Positions 45,801-54,599 of a DNA stretch of 64,000 nucleotides are shown in pieces. Source of the DNA: Chryseobacterium camelliae (lineage in GTDB: Bacteria > Bacteroidota > Bacteroidia > Flavobacteriales > Weeksellaceae). Position 1 is the first letter of the stretch; each line of letters begins with the position of its first letter. The position numbers and the translations under genes were made by a program. Where the stretch lies: NCBI RefSeq assembly GCF_002770595.1, contig NZ_CP022986.1:4154001-4218000 (forward strand). Reading direction: 5' to 3'. The notes under the pieces were generated by a model that searched no databases, was not told the DNA's origin, and saw only the letters and a program-made list of their open reading frames with translations.

Positions 45801-47876
45801 CCGGTCTCCGGATTCGTTCAGTCATTCCAGACCATTTACGGGACAAACCGGTTTGCTCAGATCCTGAAAGGTATAGGAAAGTCCGGGCTTTATGCCAATT
45901 ATATATACAGCTACAATAATGAAAGCATGACCAGGCAGAAGCTGTTCTCCTACCTGCTGTCTAATTGTGAACCATTGGAGACCGATACCCAGGAAGTTTT
46001 TGATGCTATCGTGAGTAAAGAAGAGATCAGTGAACTGCGTCTGTTGCAGGCAGCACTGTATGCTCCGCAATGGCAGAAGCTGGTCAGCGGTTACCTGGGA
46101 TGGAAAGGATTGGATTCGGCCATCTGGTGGATGCATGCCCACACCAAAACAGGTTCATACCAGGCTACCAGTTCAGTTGTTGAAAGTGAAGTGGCCAAAT
46201 ATTCTGCGGTAGACCTGCAGGATTTCAAAGATGGGGCTGTGGACAGCGAATGGTTTGCAAAAGCGTACAGGGAGCTTGGTAAAGCGCGTTGGGAAATGCT
46301 TTACGAGTCTGCCAAATATATTTCGGACGGAAACGGACACCGCAGGGCGAGGCTGTATTCGGATACGCTGACGGGAAACCTGAAGATCAAGGAAGTTGCG
46401 GCAAAAGTCAAAGACAAGCGCGACCAGGATTATCTCCGTGTGTATGGACTGGTACCGCTGAGCAGGACCAATCCGGCCAAAGATGTCCTGAACCGGTATG
46501 AATACCTGCAGCAGTTCAAAAAAGAGAGCCGGGAATTCGGTTCCATGAAACAATCCAGTGAGGCACTGGCCATCCGTATTGCCCTGGAAAACCTGGCGCG
46601 GAATGCAGGGTATCCTGATCCGGTAAGGCTCACCTGGGCCATGGAAACCCGGCAGATCCAGGAGCTTTTATCGAAAGAAACCCAGGTAACGGTAGACGGG
46701 GTTACCGTAGGACTGGTGATTGAAGAAGACGGGAAAGCAGAACTGGCCGTGTTCAGGGATGACAAACCCTTAAAGTCCATTCCTCCGAAAATTAAAAAGG
46801 ATAAAGGTGTTGTTGAACTGATCAGCAACCGGAAAACCATGCGTGAGCAATGGTCGCGTTCCCGGAAAGGCCTTGAGGAAGCGATGGTAAGAGGAGATGT
46901 ATTCATGCTGGGCGAGATCAAAAAGCTTTTTGAACATCCGGTGATTGTCAGGCATCTGGAAAAGCTGGTCTTTATATCGGATGATTCCATAACAGGCTTT
47001 TTCCGGGATGGGAACCTGATCAGTGCCCATGGGGAAATCCAGGAACTTTCCGAAACCAGTACGCTCAGGATTGCCCATTGTGTAGACCTGCATATCCACT
47101 CCGTCTGGAGCGATTACCAGCATTACTGTTTTGAGGAAAAGCTTGTTCAGCCTTTTAAACAGATATTCAGGGAACTGTATGTTCCTACGCCGGATGAATT
47201 GCAGGAAAAATCAGTATCACGGCGTTACGCAGCGCATCAGATTCAGCCTAAACAGGCGCTGGCACTCTTAAAAACCAGAGGATGGAAAGTGGATTATGAA
47301 GAAGGCCTTCAGAAAGTCTTCCATCAGGAAGGTTTCCAGGTAAAGCTGTATGCCATGGCCGACTGGTTCTCACCGGGAGAAGTGGAAAGCCCAACCCTTG
47401 AAACGGTAGAGTTCCATTCACTAAAAACGTATAAAAACATTCCGTTTGAGGAAATCAATCCAAGGATATTCTCAGAAGTGATGCGGGATATCGATCTGGT
47501 GGTATCGGTAGCGCATGCCGGAGGCGTGGATCCTGAAGCCAGCCATTCATCTGTTGAGATGAGGGCCGTCCTGTTGAAAGAAACGGCACGGCTGTTCAAG
47601 CTTGATAATGTGCGGATCGAAGGCTCGCATGTGCTGATCAAAGGAAACCTTGCCGATTACAGTGTGCACCTGGGAAGTGCAGTGGTCCATCAGGTTCCCG
47701 GGAAATACCTTTCCATATTACCTGTCCATTCACAGCACAGAGGCAGGCTGTTCCTGCCATTTGCGGATGACGACCCCAAATCTGCGGAAGTCATGTCCAA
47801 AGTCCTGTTGCTGGCAAAAGACCGGGAAATTCAGGATCCGACGATTCTTTCACAGATCCGGCAGGAGTATAAGTAA
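42846..47876 (+). CDS. DUF4132 giant protein
   Basis: A 1676-residue cytoplasmic protein, the largest in the window. The first about 1300 residues are mainly helical with HEAT-like repeats (for example SIGALQYMIRVMVEHKL, LARSLLGDFY). The C-terminal part carries the DUF4132 core (about residues 1290-1470, with KEVAAKVKDKRDQDYLRVYGLVPL and TLRIAHCVDLHIHSVWSDYQHYCFEEKLVQPFKQIFREL). DUF4132 proteins include E. coli MolR/YehI; no biochemical role is settled. The frame is open throughout, so the gene looks functional. It follows the 144-residue partner. Confidence 0.85.
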   Translation: MEITEKLASKKIANYHANLRKSLKEQTEKGLLSKIFSPPQLKQEVAELGLLLAGKEEYYQELELGSKKSENLKKYIRPDIWEDKEYYKLLVYLFGSQAPLVKYAWDRMPYKMYQTGYYRRSFRAPENERYTFLNQVNLVRGLLQFPCIYSYNNGYEYYGLSLEEQIIYDHAISNNVHQFYIWSAAIDSGNTEIYQLIEDIVFNKHPEGKITQKIIKALLNSEQQHCWELVEKLLLAAQRQEGLRQTVLEALDETSIGALQYMIRVMVEHKLSRFSSVVRAVDTWTGLGWEAEKETVVRNILSLADQYFTHPEQIPEAVESKNNNEAYMALWAQGVWGVDRTVPYLHQLLDHGSTDKKCLAIKFAVETQDPYIQMPLYYKAVLEGDIQVLAFSGQPMSALLKANAASGFYIGNTDYPDFFEKLHELTQKINVKEKKFEGRVFSWLNAAFKKSHLFASMFYLVGDDLSKLDLVLSYFEEFELSLREELARSLLGDFYCYSYSYNFGKQDKKITPFQKEFAFRIIKDRGESMVASGINVLQQEALAAEEVMKLSDLFKRKGGALRKKLIELVLKQEDDHIDPLIDHLITGDIEQRTAALDIMLQLQKEKRMQAQIARWMEGYAEKLKVSQREQMLLDQIHPSGNKETVSAANGYGFYDPSVKTPYELPKPTPGSLYIQATQKDRYGFTKPLDYIRKELTSLNDLFLQNTDYEYEIHVWDGSVEKQLMGNDFRQIKSNTEGFTNEELAQNYPLHELWEQWYKDSGLQPRDLFLLTFAEHCDRAVFREFLEKYVFFHRDFLPNPMKDGYYWNNPVKKIMVSLQHKFVFEEQTDFLIDACSTMFAHLPDNVISYKAKKNEYYQNYGTGWQHTGYFRIFLQSVPLYTLTDEQVIKVWNLYRWMQFTGLEENIPLTVPPFYLFCRAYELKAITEDELYEGIFTEESAIKELTTTRFHHRSMQYLERFPFLEPMIQEIRNKFLDIELVRGDAGTPVSGFVQSFQTIYGTNRFAQILKGIGKSGLYANYIYSYNNESMTRQKLFSYLLSNCEPLETDTQEVFDAIVSKEEISELRLLQAALYAPQWQKLVSGYLGWKGLDSAIWWMHAHTKTGSYQATSSVVESEVAKYSAVDLQDFKDGAVDSEWFAKAYRELGKARWEMLYESAKYISDGNGHRRARLYSDTLTGNLKIKEVAAKVKDKRDQDYLRVYGLVPLSRTNPAKDVLNRYEYLQQFKKESREFGSMKQSSEALAIRIALENLARNAGYPDPVRLTWAMETRQIQELLSKETQVTVDGVTVGLVIEEDGKAELAVFRDDKPLKSIPPKIKKDKGVVELISNRKTMREQWSRSRKGLEEAMVRGDVFMLGEIKKLFEHPVIVRHLEKLVFISDDSITGFFRDGNLISAHGEIQELSETSTLRIAHCVDLHIHSVWSDYQHYCFEEKLVQPFKQIFRELYVPTPDELQEKSVSRRYAAHQIQPKQALALLKTRGWKVDYEEGLQKVFHQEGFQVKLYAMADWFSPGEVESPTLETVEFHSLKTYKNIPFEEINPRIFSEVMRDIDLVVSVAHAGGVDPEASHSSVEMRAVLLKETARLFKLDNVRIEGSHVLIKGNLADYSVHLGSAVVHQVPGKYLSILPVHSQHRGRLFLPFADDDPKSAEVMSKVLLLAKDREIQDPTILSQIRQEYK

Positions 47877-47911
47877 AAAAAATTATTGTTTTTTAATTTT
47901 TTATGATGAAT

Positions 47912-47941
47912 AAGGCAGCCTGTCATTGGACAAGCTGCCTT
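47912..47941. terminator. Hairpin between DUF4132 and DUF4349 genes
   Basis: AAGGCAGC(C)TGTC pairs with GGACA(A)GCTGCCTT. It lies between convergent genes and can serve both, although T tracts are weak. Confidence 0.65.
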
Positions 47942-47964
47942 ATTAAATTCTAGGAGTACAATCT

Positions 47965-48864
47965 TTACGATTTGTTTGTTTTTCTCCTTCTCCAACGCTT
48001 CAAGAGGACTACAAATACAGGAACCAGCAGCAGAAACGGCCATAACGAAATTAAACCTAAGAAGAAGGAAACAAAAGTGTTCCATCCTTCTGTCAGGGAA
48101 TCGCCAAACCGGCTTCCGAATCCAATGTTGGAAGTGGCAGAAGTCCGGACCTTTTCTTTGTAGAGGCTGAGGTCCAGGGTGCTGTAGTTGACACGGTCAT
48201 CAATAAACCTGAGCTTGCCTTCGGAGACATCAATTTCATCCTCCAGTTCACGGATGTTCTCCTGGATTTCAAGCATATCTTTGGTTGTCTTTGCACTTTT
48301 CAGCATGTCCCTGTACTTTTCCAGGTATATTCTTTTGTTGGCTAGTTTGATGGAAACATCAGTATATTCTTCCGTAACGTCATCTGATGAAATATTTTTG
48401 GACAACACGGCACCTACACCGTCTGAGAAGGAATTCACCAGCGCATCAAAACCCTGATGGGGAACCCGAACCATAATATTCAAGATTTCATCGGTATCCG
48501 TATTCCGGAATTCTTCTTTCTGAATGTACGCTTTATTTTTCTGAATGATTGCATTCACCTGATCCTGCGCCTTCCGGATATCGGTCACCTGTATCCTCAT
48601 TTCCCCGTTTTTAATGATCTTTTTTGAAACCGTTTCAACAGGCGTACGTGATTTCTGTTCATTGTTTGCTGCATTGGAAACAGCACTGCTTACGGCCTTA
48701 TCCTGTGAAGTTTTTTCCATTGGAGGCGGTGGAGGCATTTCATTTTGTGCTACAGCAGTTTCAGGAGTACTGTTGACAAAGTCAGCATTTAATGCATTTT
48801 TATTTCCGGATTGGCTGCAATGGATAAACATTAGAAAACATACAGGCAAGAACACATTTTTCAT
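47965..48864 (-). CDS. DUF4349 lipoprotein
   Basis: A 299-residue protein. MKNVFLPVCFLMFIHCSQSG has a lipobox-like IHCS. The main domain has two strands around KKIIKNGEMRIQVTDIRKAQDQVN and VRVPHQGFDALVNSF, then a long helix pair (KLANKRIYLEKYRDMLKSAKTTKDMLEIQENIRELEDEI), and a final transmembrane segment (FVSFFLGLISLWPFLLLVPVFVVLL) with a basic tail, all typical of DUF4349. The role is unknown. ATG 48864 is preferred to the longer frame at 48933. Confidence 0.82.
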   Translation of the reverse strand: MKNVFLPVCFLMFIHCSQSGNKNALNADFVNSTPETAVAQNEMPPPPPMEKTSQDKAVSSAVSNAANNEQKSRTPVETVSKKIIKNGEMRIQVTDIRKAQDQVNAIIQKNKAYIQKEEFRNTDTDEILNIMVRVPHQGFDALVNSFSDGVGAVLSKNISSDDVTEEYTDVSIKLANKRIYLEKYRDMLKSAKTTKDMLEIQENIRELEDEIDVSEGKLRFIDDRVNYSTLDLSLYKEKVRTSATSNIGFGSRFGDSLTEGWNTFVSFFLGLISLWPFLLLVPVFVVLLKRWRRRKTNKS

Positions 48865-49410
48865 AATACTGTTTTTTACAATATTAAAGAAAAATAAGAT
48901 AGGATAGGTAATAGGGTTGAAGTACTCGTCCATTTTCAGTTTACATCAGGTTGCTATACCGATAAACTTAACCCAAAAAACCTGAAAATGATTAAGATCT
49001 GATGGATGTTTATTTTTGTTTCTTTTTTATATCAAATTTTTGTTAATGCAAAGCTTATTTTCCTATGCCTCATATAAGCTGATCAGCTTCATCAGCGGCT
49101 CTGCCGCCTTTTTTTACTTTCTCTGAAATGTGCTTTATGATGATCATACTTTGCGTCAGTTGTCTGTATTTCCAGGCATGAATTCATACTGAACGGGCAA
49201 TAGGTGAATTGATAAATCCTTTTTGGATGGCCTGTAGTCAATTTTTTTTTTCAGTATAAATTAGTTTCCGTTGCGTGCTGATATTCTTAACAGGGATTAT
49301 AGTAAGGGTATGAATGAGAATCTTTTGATTCTTGGTTCATTGATCAGGTCTTTTACTCACAACTTCTGTTACGGGATACAATCAACCATATATTTTTCTA
49401 TTTTTATCGT
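48865..49410. other. 546 bp intergenic stretch
   Basis: Low-GC DNA between divergent genes. It holds a palindrome and terminator-like hairpin near 49076-49115 (separate entry) but no reading frame of note. Confidence 0.4.
49019..49115 (+). ncRNA. Possible small RNA with its own terminator
   Basis: TATTTTTG (49011-49018) is a -7 match. About 60 bp later AAGCTGATCAGCTT (49076-49089) is a perfect palindrome, followed by the stem GCGGC / GCCGC (49095-49107) with a TCT loop and a T tract (49109-49115). No plus-strand gene ends nearby, so a terminator here needs a transcript of its own. No -33 box is seen and no known family is recognised. Confidence 0.3.
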
Positions 49411-50481
49411 ATGAAAAACAGTCTTTTAATCCTTCTGGGAATCCCGTTTTCTGTTTGTGCGCAGGAAATACCGAAACTTACCGATGAAATGGCGATGAAA
49501 CTGGCTGAAAAGCCCCTGCATTGCATCAATCAGGAATATCCTAATAAAACGGCCCATATCATCAACAATGCAGGGGAAGTTCCGCTAAGCCCAAAGCACC
49601 TGCACCCCAGTTTTTACGGATGCTTCGACTGGCATAGCTCCGTACACGGCCACTGGATGCTGGTACGGCTTCTCAAGACAAAACCGGATCTGAAAGCGGC
49701 CCAAGAAATTGAAGCTGTTCTCGACCGCTCCCTGACTAAAGAAAACCTTCAGGCAGAAGCAGATTACTTCACCAAATACCAGCTTACCACTACCTTTGAA
49801 AGAACATACGGCTGGGCCTGGCTGCTTAAACTGGATGAAGAGCTCATTACCTGGAACCATCCCAAGGCTAAACTATGGCACCAGAACCTGAAGCCGCTGA
49901 CGGATAAAATACTGGACTCGTGGAAAACATTCCTTCCTAAGCAGACGTATCCGAACCGGACCGGTGTCCATCCCAATACCGCATTTGCCATGGCTTTCGC
50001 CATCGACTGGGCCAGAGCCAATCAGGATAAGGCTTTCGAGGCTCAACTGGTGGAAAAGGCTAAATATTTTTACCTGAAAGATGAAAAAACACCGGCTTAT
50101 CTGGAACCTGATGGCTCAGATTTCTTTTCCCCAAGCCTGGAGATTGCGGACCTGATGAGAAGGGTGCTTCCACAAAAAGAATTTGTTGTGTGGCTGAATA
50201 CGTTCTATGAAAAGCGGAGCCTGGAAAATATTGAGAAGATTCCTGTAGTCAGTGACCTGAGCGATTACCAGACCGTTCACCTGGTCGGACTGTCGTTTTC
50301 AAAAGCCTGGTGCATGAAAGGCATTGCCCAATCGCTTCCGGCCGGCCATCCGCTGAAAAAGCAGTTCAATACCACAGCCAGCGTATTTTTGTCCAATGGC
50401 TTGCCGCTGCTGTTTCAGGGCAATTATGGCGGCGATCACTGGCTTGCCAGTTTTGCGGTCTATGCGCTGGAAGACGAGTAA
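49411..50481 (+). CDS. DUF2891 secreted protein
   Basis: A 356-residue protein with a signal peptide (MKNSLLILLGIPFSVCAQ). The conserved blocks of DUF2891 are present: GCFDWHSSVHGHW, NRTGVHPNTAFAM, EPDGSDFFSP and NYGGDHWLASFAVYAL, with many His, Trp and Asp residues that suggest an alpha/alpha-toroid like those of glycoside hydrolases or lyases. The enzyme activity is unknown. It converges with the Mpo1-like gene. Confidence 0.88.
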   Translation: MKNSLLILLGIPFSVCAQEIPKLTDEMAMKLAEKPLHCINQEYPNKTAHIINNAGEVPLSPKHLHPSFYGCFDWHSSVHGHWMLVRLLKTKPDLKAAQEIEAVLDRSLTKENLQAEADYFTKYQLTTTFERTYGWAWLLKLDEELITWNHPKAKLWHQNLKPLTDKILDSWKTFLPKQTYPNRTGVHPNTAFAMAFAIDWARANQDKAFEAQLVEKAKYFYLKDEKTPAYLEPDGSDFFSPSLEIADLMRRVLPQKEFVVWLNTFYEKRSLENIEKIPVVSDLSDYQTVHLVGLSFSKAWCMKGIAQSLPAGHPLKKQFNTTASVFLSNGLPLLFQGNYGGDHWLASFAVYALEDE

Positions 50482-50537
50482 ATTATTATATGAATACTGC
50501 AAATAGATTTCAGGAGAGCAATTGACGGCAGATTACC

Positions 50538-51008
50538 TTAGTATCTGATCCCCACTTTCTTCAGGATAAAGCTCAGCAGCCAGATTGGCCCGACCAGCAA
50601 AAACTGGAGGTCTTTGAGGAAAGACGGTTTCTTACCTTCGATCTTATGGCCTACAAACTGGAAGATCCAGGTAATGATGAAGACGGAAAGGTAAACCAGC
50701 CATGGCCTTTCCGTACGGGTATTCACTCCGAATGCAAAGCTTTCCATCAGCACCATCAGCGCCAGCATGATGCTGCCGATCAGAAAAGACAGCCGCATAT
50801 AGAATAAGGTGACCAGAGCCATGGCTGCAAGACTTACATAACTGATGCATCCGATGTAAATAAAACAGATGGATTTTGAAGGAATCAGCGAAATGAAGCC
50901 CAGGATCGTCCAGAATATCAGGGGCACACAGATCCAGTGGATCAGTTTATTGGTTGCATTTCTGTGGCTTTCTGCATATTCTGCAAAAAGCAGGTCAATT
51001 TTTCTCAT
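50538..51008 (-). CDS. DUF962/Mpo1-like membrane protein
   Basis: A 156-residue protein with about four hydrophobic segments. The N-terminus MRKIDLLFAEYAESHRNATNKLIHWICVP and the C-terminal WIFQFVGHKIEGKKPSFLKDLQFLLVGPIWLL are family hallmarks, including the conserved His residues. Yeast Mpo1 is an Fe(II)-dependent dioxygenase of 2-hydroxy fatty acids; the bacterial role is unknown. ATG 51008 or 51017 are both possible starts. Confidence 0.88.
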   Translation of the reverse strand: MRKIDLLFAEYAESHRNATNKLIHWICVPLIFWTILGFISLIPSKSICFIYIGCISYVSLAAMALVTLFYMRLSFLIGSIMLALMVLMESFAFGVNTRTERPWLVYLSVFIITWIFQFVGHKIEGKKPSFLKDLQFLLVGPIWLLSFILKKVGIRY

Positions 51009-51199
51009 ACCGGTCATTTGGAAGACACTAAAATAATAAAATTTTGTAATTGAGCTCAATGATTGGTACTGAAAACTTGCATCACTTAAAAAATCCAAGT
51101 AATCCATCAGAGGTCCATCGATACAAATCGTTATTAAAATGAATGCAGGTCGATGTGGAAAATACAGATATCCTCAATCATGACTTCCTTTGAATTCCT

Positions 51200-51207
51200 T
51201 ACATTTG
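51200..51207 (+). promoter_or_regulatory. -7 element (TACATTTG) of the AraC gene
   Basis: An exact TAnnTTTG match, four bases before the ATG at 51212, consistent with a leaderless or nearly leaderless mRNA. Confidence 0.55.
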
Positions 51208-51211
51208 CGGT

Positions 51212-52057
51212 ATGTCTGTCCTGGAAAAATTCGGCGTTGAGATTTTTACGCAACACAACATTTTCGAGCGCATTGCGGTTGATAAGCCCTTCCGTCCCGA
51301 TAATCCGGCCTTTATCTTTATCAAGACCGGAACCATCAAGATGAAACAGCATTTCAGGGACCTGGAGCTTTCCGCCAATATGTTTATGGTAACGGATCCG
51401 CAGACGGTCTATGAAATGATCTCTGTCAGTGATGATTTCCAGTCCAGGATGGTATCGTATAAGCGTGAATTTATTTCAGCATTGTCGCTCAAATTCAACA
51501 GGCTCATTACCTACCGGTATTTCAGGCAGCAGATGAATATCGGCGTCCCGTTTCAGGCTGATGAAATGGAAGTGGTATGGAAAAGCGTCAATTTTCTGAA
51601 ATATATCCTCGACTCCGAAACGGAAATGACCTACAAAAAAGAGATTGTGGAGCACTTGTTTTCTGTGTTCTGCTATCAGATGGCCGGAATCATCTCAAAA
51701 GAAGACAGCAACGCGATGAACCAGATGTCCAGGCAAGAGGAAATTGTTTTTATCTTCCTGAACGACCTGGCCAAACACCATCATACGGAACGCAGTGTGG
51801 AGTTCTATTCGGAACGGCAGTCGATTACAACCAGACATCTTTCGGCAGTGGTCAAAGAAGTGACGGGAAAGTCTGCCAGCCAGGTAATTGCACTGGTAGT
51901 TCTCAATGAGGCTAAAGTCTTATTAAACTCCTCCAAAAAGCCGGTTTCGGAAATTTCTTCCATTCTTGGATTCAGCGATCCTTATTCGTTTTCCCATTTT
52001 TTCAAAAAGCATTTAGGCGAAAGTCCGTCACAGTACAGGAATCAGTTCGAAAGCTGA
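51212..52057 (+). CDS. AraC-family transcriptional regulator
   Basis: A 281-residue regulator. The N-terminal part has a cupin-like ligand domain (about 1-150). The C-terminal two helix-turn-helix motifs are in the usual order, ending in the signature EISSILGFSDPYSFSHFFKKHLGESPSQYRNQF. It sits immediately upstream of a TolC/EmrA/EmrB efflux operon whose promoter carries an inverted repeat, so it probably controls that operon. Confidence 0.92.
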   Translation: MSVLEKFGVEIFTQHNIFERIAVDKPFRPDNPAFIFIKTGTIKMKQHFRDLELSANMFMVTDPQTVYEMISVSDDFQSRMVSYKREFISALSLKFNRLITYRYFRQQMNIGVPFQADEMEVVWKSVNFLKYILDSETEMTYKKEIVEHLFSVFCYQMAGIISKEDSNAMNQMSRQEEIVFIFLNDLAKHHHTERSVEFYSERQSITTRHLSAVVKEVTGKSASQVIALVVLNEAKVLLNSSKKPVSEISSILGFSDPYSFSHFFKKHLGESPSQYRNQFES

Positions 52058-52088
52058 AATCTTACATTTGAACATCTTTTTCCAAATT

Positions 52089-52126
52089 TCAAACATTTGT
52101 TTGACTTTCTTGGTGCCCTAACTTTG
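52089..52126 (+). promoter_or_regulatory. Efflux operon promoter with inverted-repeat operator
   Basis: TTTG (52096-52099), a 19 bp spacer and TAACTTTG (52119-52126) form a full Bacteroidota promoter. The -33 box overlaps an inverted repeat TCAAAC-ATTT-GTTTGA (52089-52104), a possible regulator site. The ATG of the tolC-like gene is at 52147. Confidence 0.65.
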
Positions 52127-52146
52127 CACTCGTAAAACAAGGTACA

Positions 52147-53457
52147 ATGGTAAAGAATATAAAAACAGCACTGTCTATAATGGCAGCGGTCTTTCCTGCG
52201 CTGTTTTTTTCCCAGGAAATCAGGCAGATGACCGCAGAAGAGGCGGCGCAGCTCGCAGTGCAGAATCATCAGCAGCTGAAAGTCTCAGCACAGAACATCA
52301 ATATTGCCCGGCAGAATACCGAAGTGGTAAAACTTCAGAAACTGCCGACAATCACTGCCTCCACAAGCCAGTTCTATCTGGGTAATGCGGTAGCTATCGA
52401 TAAAGACTTTTCGAATACAACCACCATACAGATGCCGCATTACGGAAGTTCCTATGCCGTTCAGGCTACCCAGCTGATCTTCAAAGGAGGTCTGGTCAAC
52501 AAATCCATTGAGCTGGCCGGACTGCGTGAACAGCTTTCTGAGTTAGATCTTGAGAAAAACAGGCAGGATGTGAAGTTCCTCGTCATTTCCAATTATCTGG
52601 ATGTGTATAAGATCGTCAACCAGCAGGAAGTTTTCCGGAACAATAAAAAACTTGCGCAGGAGCGGTTGAAAAACGTTCAGAAGTTTTATCAGCAGGGAAT
52701 GGTGACCCGGAATGAAGTGATCCGTGGAGAGTTGGCGATTAAAAACCTCGACCAGGGAATCCTCACGCTGGTGAATAACCGTAAAATCCTGAACTACAAT
52801 CTTACTATTGCTTTAGGCCTGCCGGAAGATACGCAGATTGTCCCCGTAGAAAACCTGGAAAATAAAGAAGCCGGAATCGGAATGGATTATTATATGACCC
52901 TTGCCCACGACAGCAATCCGGTGATGAAATCCGCGAAAACCAATATTGATGTGGCTGACAAGAATATCGACATCATTAAAACGGATAAAATGCCGACGAT
53001 AGCAGGATTTGGAGGTTATTCGCTGCAAAAACCCATCACCACAAGGAATCCGGTCCTGGACATGTATTCCGGAGGATGGCAGACCGGAGTTTCACTGACG
53101 TATAACATTGACAATCTTTATAAAACCAAAGAAAGGGTGAAACTGGGGGAACTTCAGAAAAACCAGGCTTATGATGCCATGACGCTTACGCAGCAGAATA
53201 TCGATATGGCAGTAAATGCAGCCTATGTAAAATACCAGGAATCCATCCAGCAGGCAGATATCCTGAATGAGGCTAAAAAACTGGCGGAAGAGAACTACAA
53301 AATCACGGAAGCCAAATACCTCAACCAGCTTGCCGTGCAGGCAGAAATGATTGATGCGCAGAACCAGAAGCTCCAGTCCGAACTGGATTTTGCCAATGCG
53401 GAAATCAATGTCCTGTACCAATACTACAATCTTCTGAAAACAACCGGAACTCTTTAA
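52147..53457 (+). CDS. TolC-family outer membrane efflux protein
   Basis: A 436-residue protein with a signal peptide (about 1-25) and the two OEP repeats of long helices (EEAAQLAVQNHQQLKVSAQNINIARQNTEVVKLQKLP near the start; a second copy in the middle with VMKSAKTNIDVADKNIDIIKTDKMP). It should form the outer channel for the HlyD-like and MFS proteins that follow. Start is 17 bp before the next start region; the HlyD-type gene begins 18 bp after its stop. Confidence 0.93.
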   Translation: MVKNIKTALSIMAAVFPALFFSQEIRQMTAEEAAQLAVQNHQQLKVSAQNINIARQNTEVVKLQKLPTITASTSQFYLGNAVAIDKDFSNTTTIQMPHYGSSYAVQATQLIFKGGLVNKSIELAGLREQLSELDLEKNRQDVKFLVISNYLDVYKIVNQQEVFRNNKKLAQERLKNVQKFYQQGMVTRNEVIRGELAIKNLDQGILTLVNNRKILNYNLTIALGLPEDTQIVPVENLENKEAGIGMDYYMTLAHDSNPVMKSAKTNIDVADKNIDIIKTDKMPTIAGFGGYSLQKPITTRNPVLDMYSGGWQTGVSLTYNIDNLYKTKERVKLGELQKNQAYDAMTLTQQNIDMAVNAAYVKYQESIQQADILNEAKKLAEENYKITEAKYLNQLAVQAEMIDAQNQKLQSELDFANAEINVLYQYYNLLKTTGTL

Positions 53458-53474
53458 TAACAGTACTGAAAACA

Positions 53475-54599
53475 ATGGAAAACAAGGAACATACAACCAC
53501 TACAGCTCAGCCGGCTCCTGCTTCATCAGGTGCGGTGGCGAAGAAAAAAGAAACTAAGAAAAATAAGATCAGGGCCATCATTTCAAATATCGTGGTATTC
53601 CTGATCATCGGATTCGGCCTGTTCTGGCTGGTCCGGGAATATTTCCACGTAGGCGATAAGACCTATACGGAAGCGGCGCAGGTAGAGGAATTCATCAACC
53701 CGATCAATACCCGGGTTTCCGCCTACATTAAAGATATTAAATTCATCGAGCACCAGCAGGTGAAGAAAGGCGATACCCTGGTGATTTTAGATGACCGTGA
53801 AATCCTGACCCAACTGGGACAGGCGGAAGCGGCTTACCAGAATGCACTGGCACAGCGTACCGCAACCAGCTCATCTGTCAATACCGTTTCCAACAATGTC
53901 AATGTAATGGAATCCAATATTGCCGGAGCCAAAGCCCGGTTATGGAATGCCGAACAGAATTTAAACCGGTATAAAAACCTGCTGGCCTCCGAGGCGGTCA
54001 CCAGGCAGCAGTATGATCAGGTAAAAACGGAATATGATGCGCAGAAAGCAGCTTACGAAACCCTGGTGAACCAGAAGCAATCTGCCAATCTCTCCACCAC
54101 GGAAGTGAAAAGTAAATTCGGGATCATCGATGCGGAAATCAAACGGACCAAATCGGCACTGGATATGGCAAAAATAAATTTATCCTATACCGTGATTACC
54201 GCTCCTTACGATGGCGTCATGGGAAGAAGAACCATCTCCGAAGGCCAGCTGATCCAGCCCGGACAGCAGGTAGCCACCATCGTACTGAACGGACAGAAAT
54301 GGGTCACAGCCAATTTCCTGGAAAGCCAGATGCCGGATGTGAAAATCGGGGAGAAAATGATGATGACGGCTGATGCTTTGGGAGGGAAATCATTCGAAGG
54401 GGTGGTTACGGCCATTTCAGCCGCTACCGGATCGCGGTATTCCAGCGTACCGACGGATAATTCCACCGGAAACTTCATCAAAGTGCAGCAGCGGATCCCG
54501 GTACGGATCGAATTTACTTCCGCCAATACGAAAGAAGATATTGCGAGGCTGAGCGCAGGGATGAACATGAATGTGAAGATTAATACAGGGGAGAAATGA
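53475..54599 (+). CDS. HlyD/EmrA-family periplasmic adaptor
   Basis: A 374-residue membrane fusion protein. One transmembrane segment (about 33-55) follows a Thr/Ala-rich start. Then come a lipoyl half (VEEFINPINTRVSAYIKDIKFIEHQQVKKGDTLVILD), an alpha-hairpin with coiled coil, the second lipoyl half (LSYTVITAPYDGVMG) and a beta-barrel domain. It links the TolC-like channel to the MFS pump. It is the middle gene of the operon. Confidence 0.94.
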   Translation: MENKEHTTTTAQPAPASSGAVAKKKETKKNKIRAIISNIVVFLIIGFGLFWLVREYFHVGDKTYTEAAQVEEFINPINTRVSAYIKDIKFIEHQQVKKGDTLVILDDREILTQLGQAEAAYQNALAQRTATSSSVNTVSNNVNVMESNIAGAKARLWNAEQNLNRYKNLLASEAVTRQQYDQVKTEYDAQKAAYETLVNQKQSANLSTTEVKSKFGIIDAEIKRTKSALDMAKINLSYTVITAPYDGVMGRRTISEGQLIQPGQQVATIVLNGQKWVTANFLESQMPDVKIGEKMMMTADALGGKSFEGVVTAISAATGSRYSSVPTDNSTGNFIKVQQRIPVRIEFTSANTKEDIARLSAGMNMNVKINTGEK

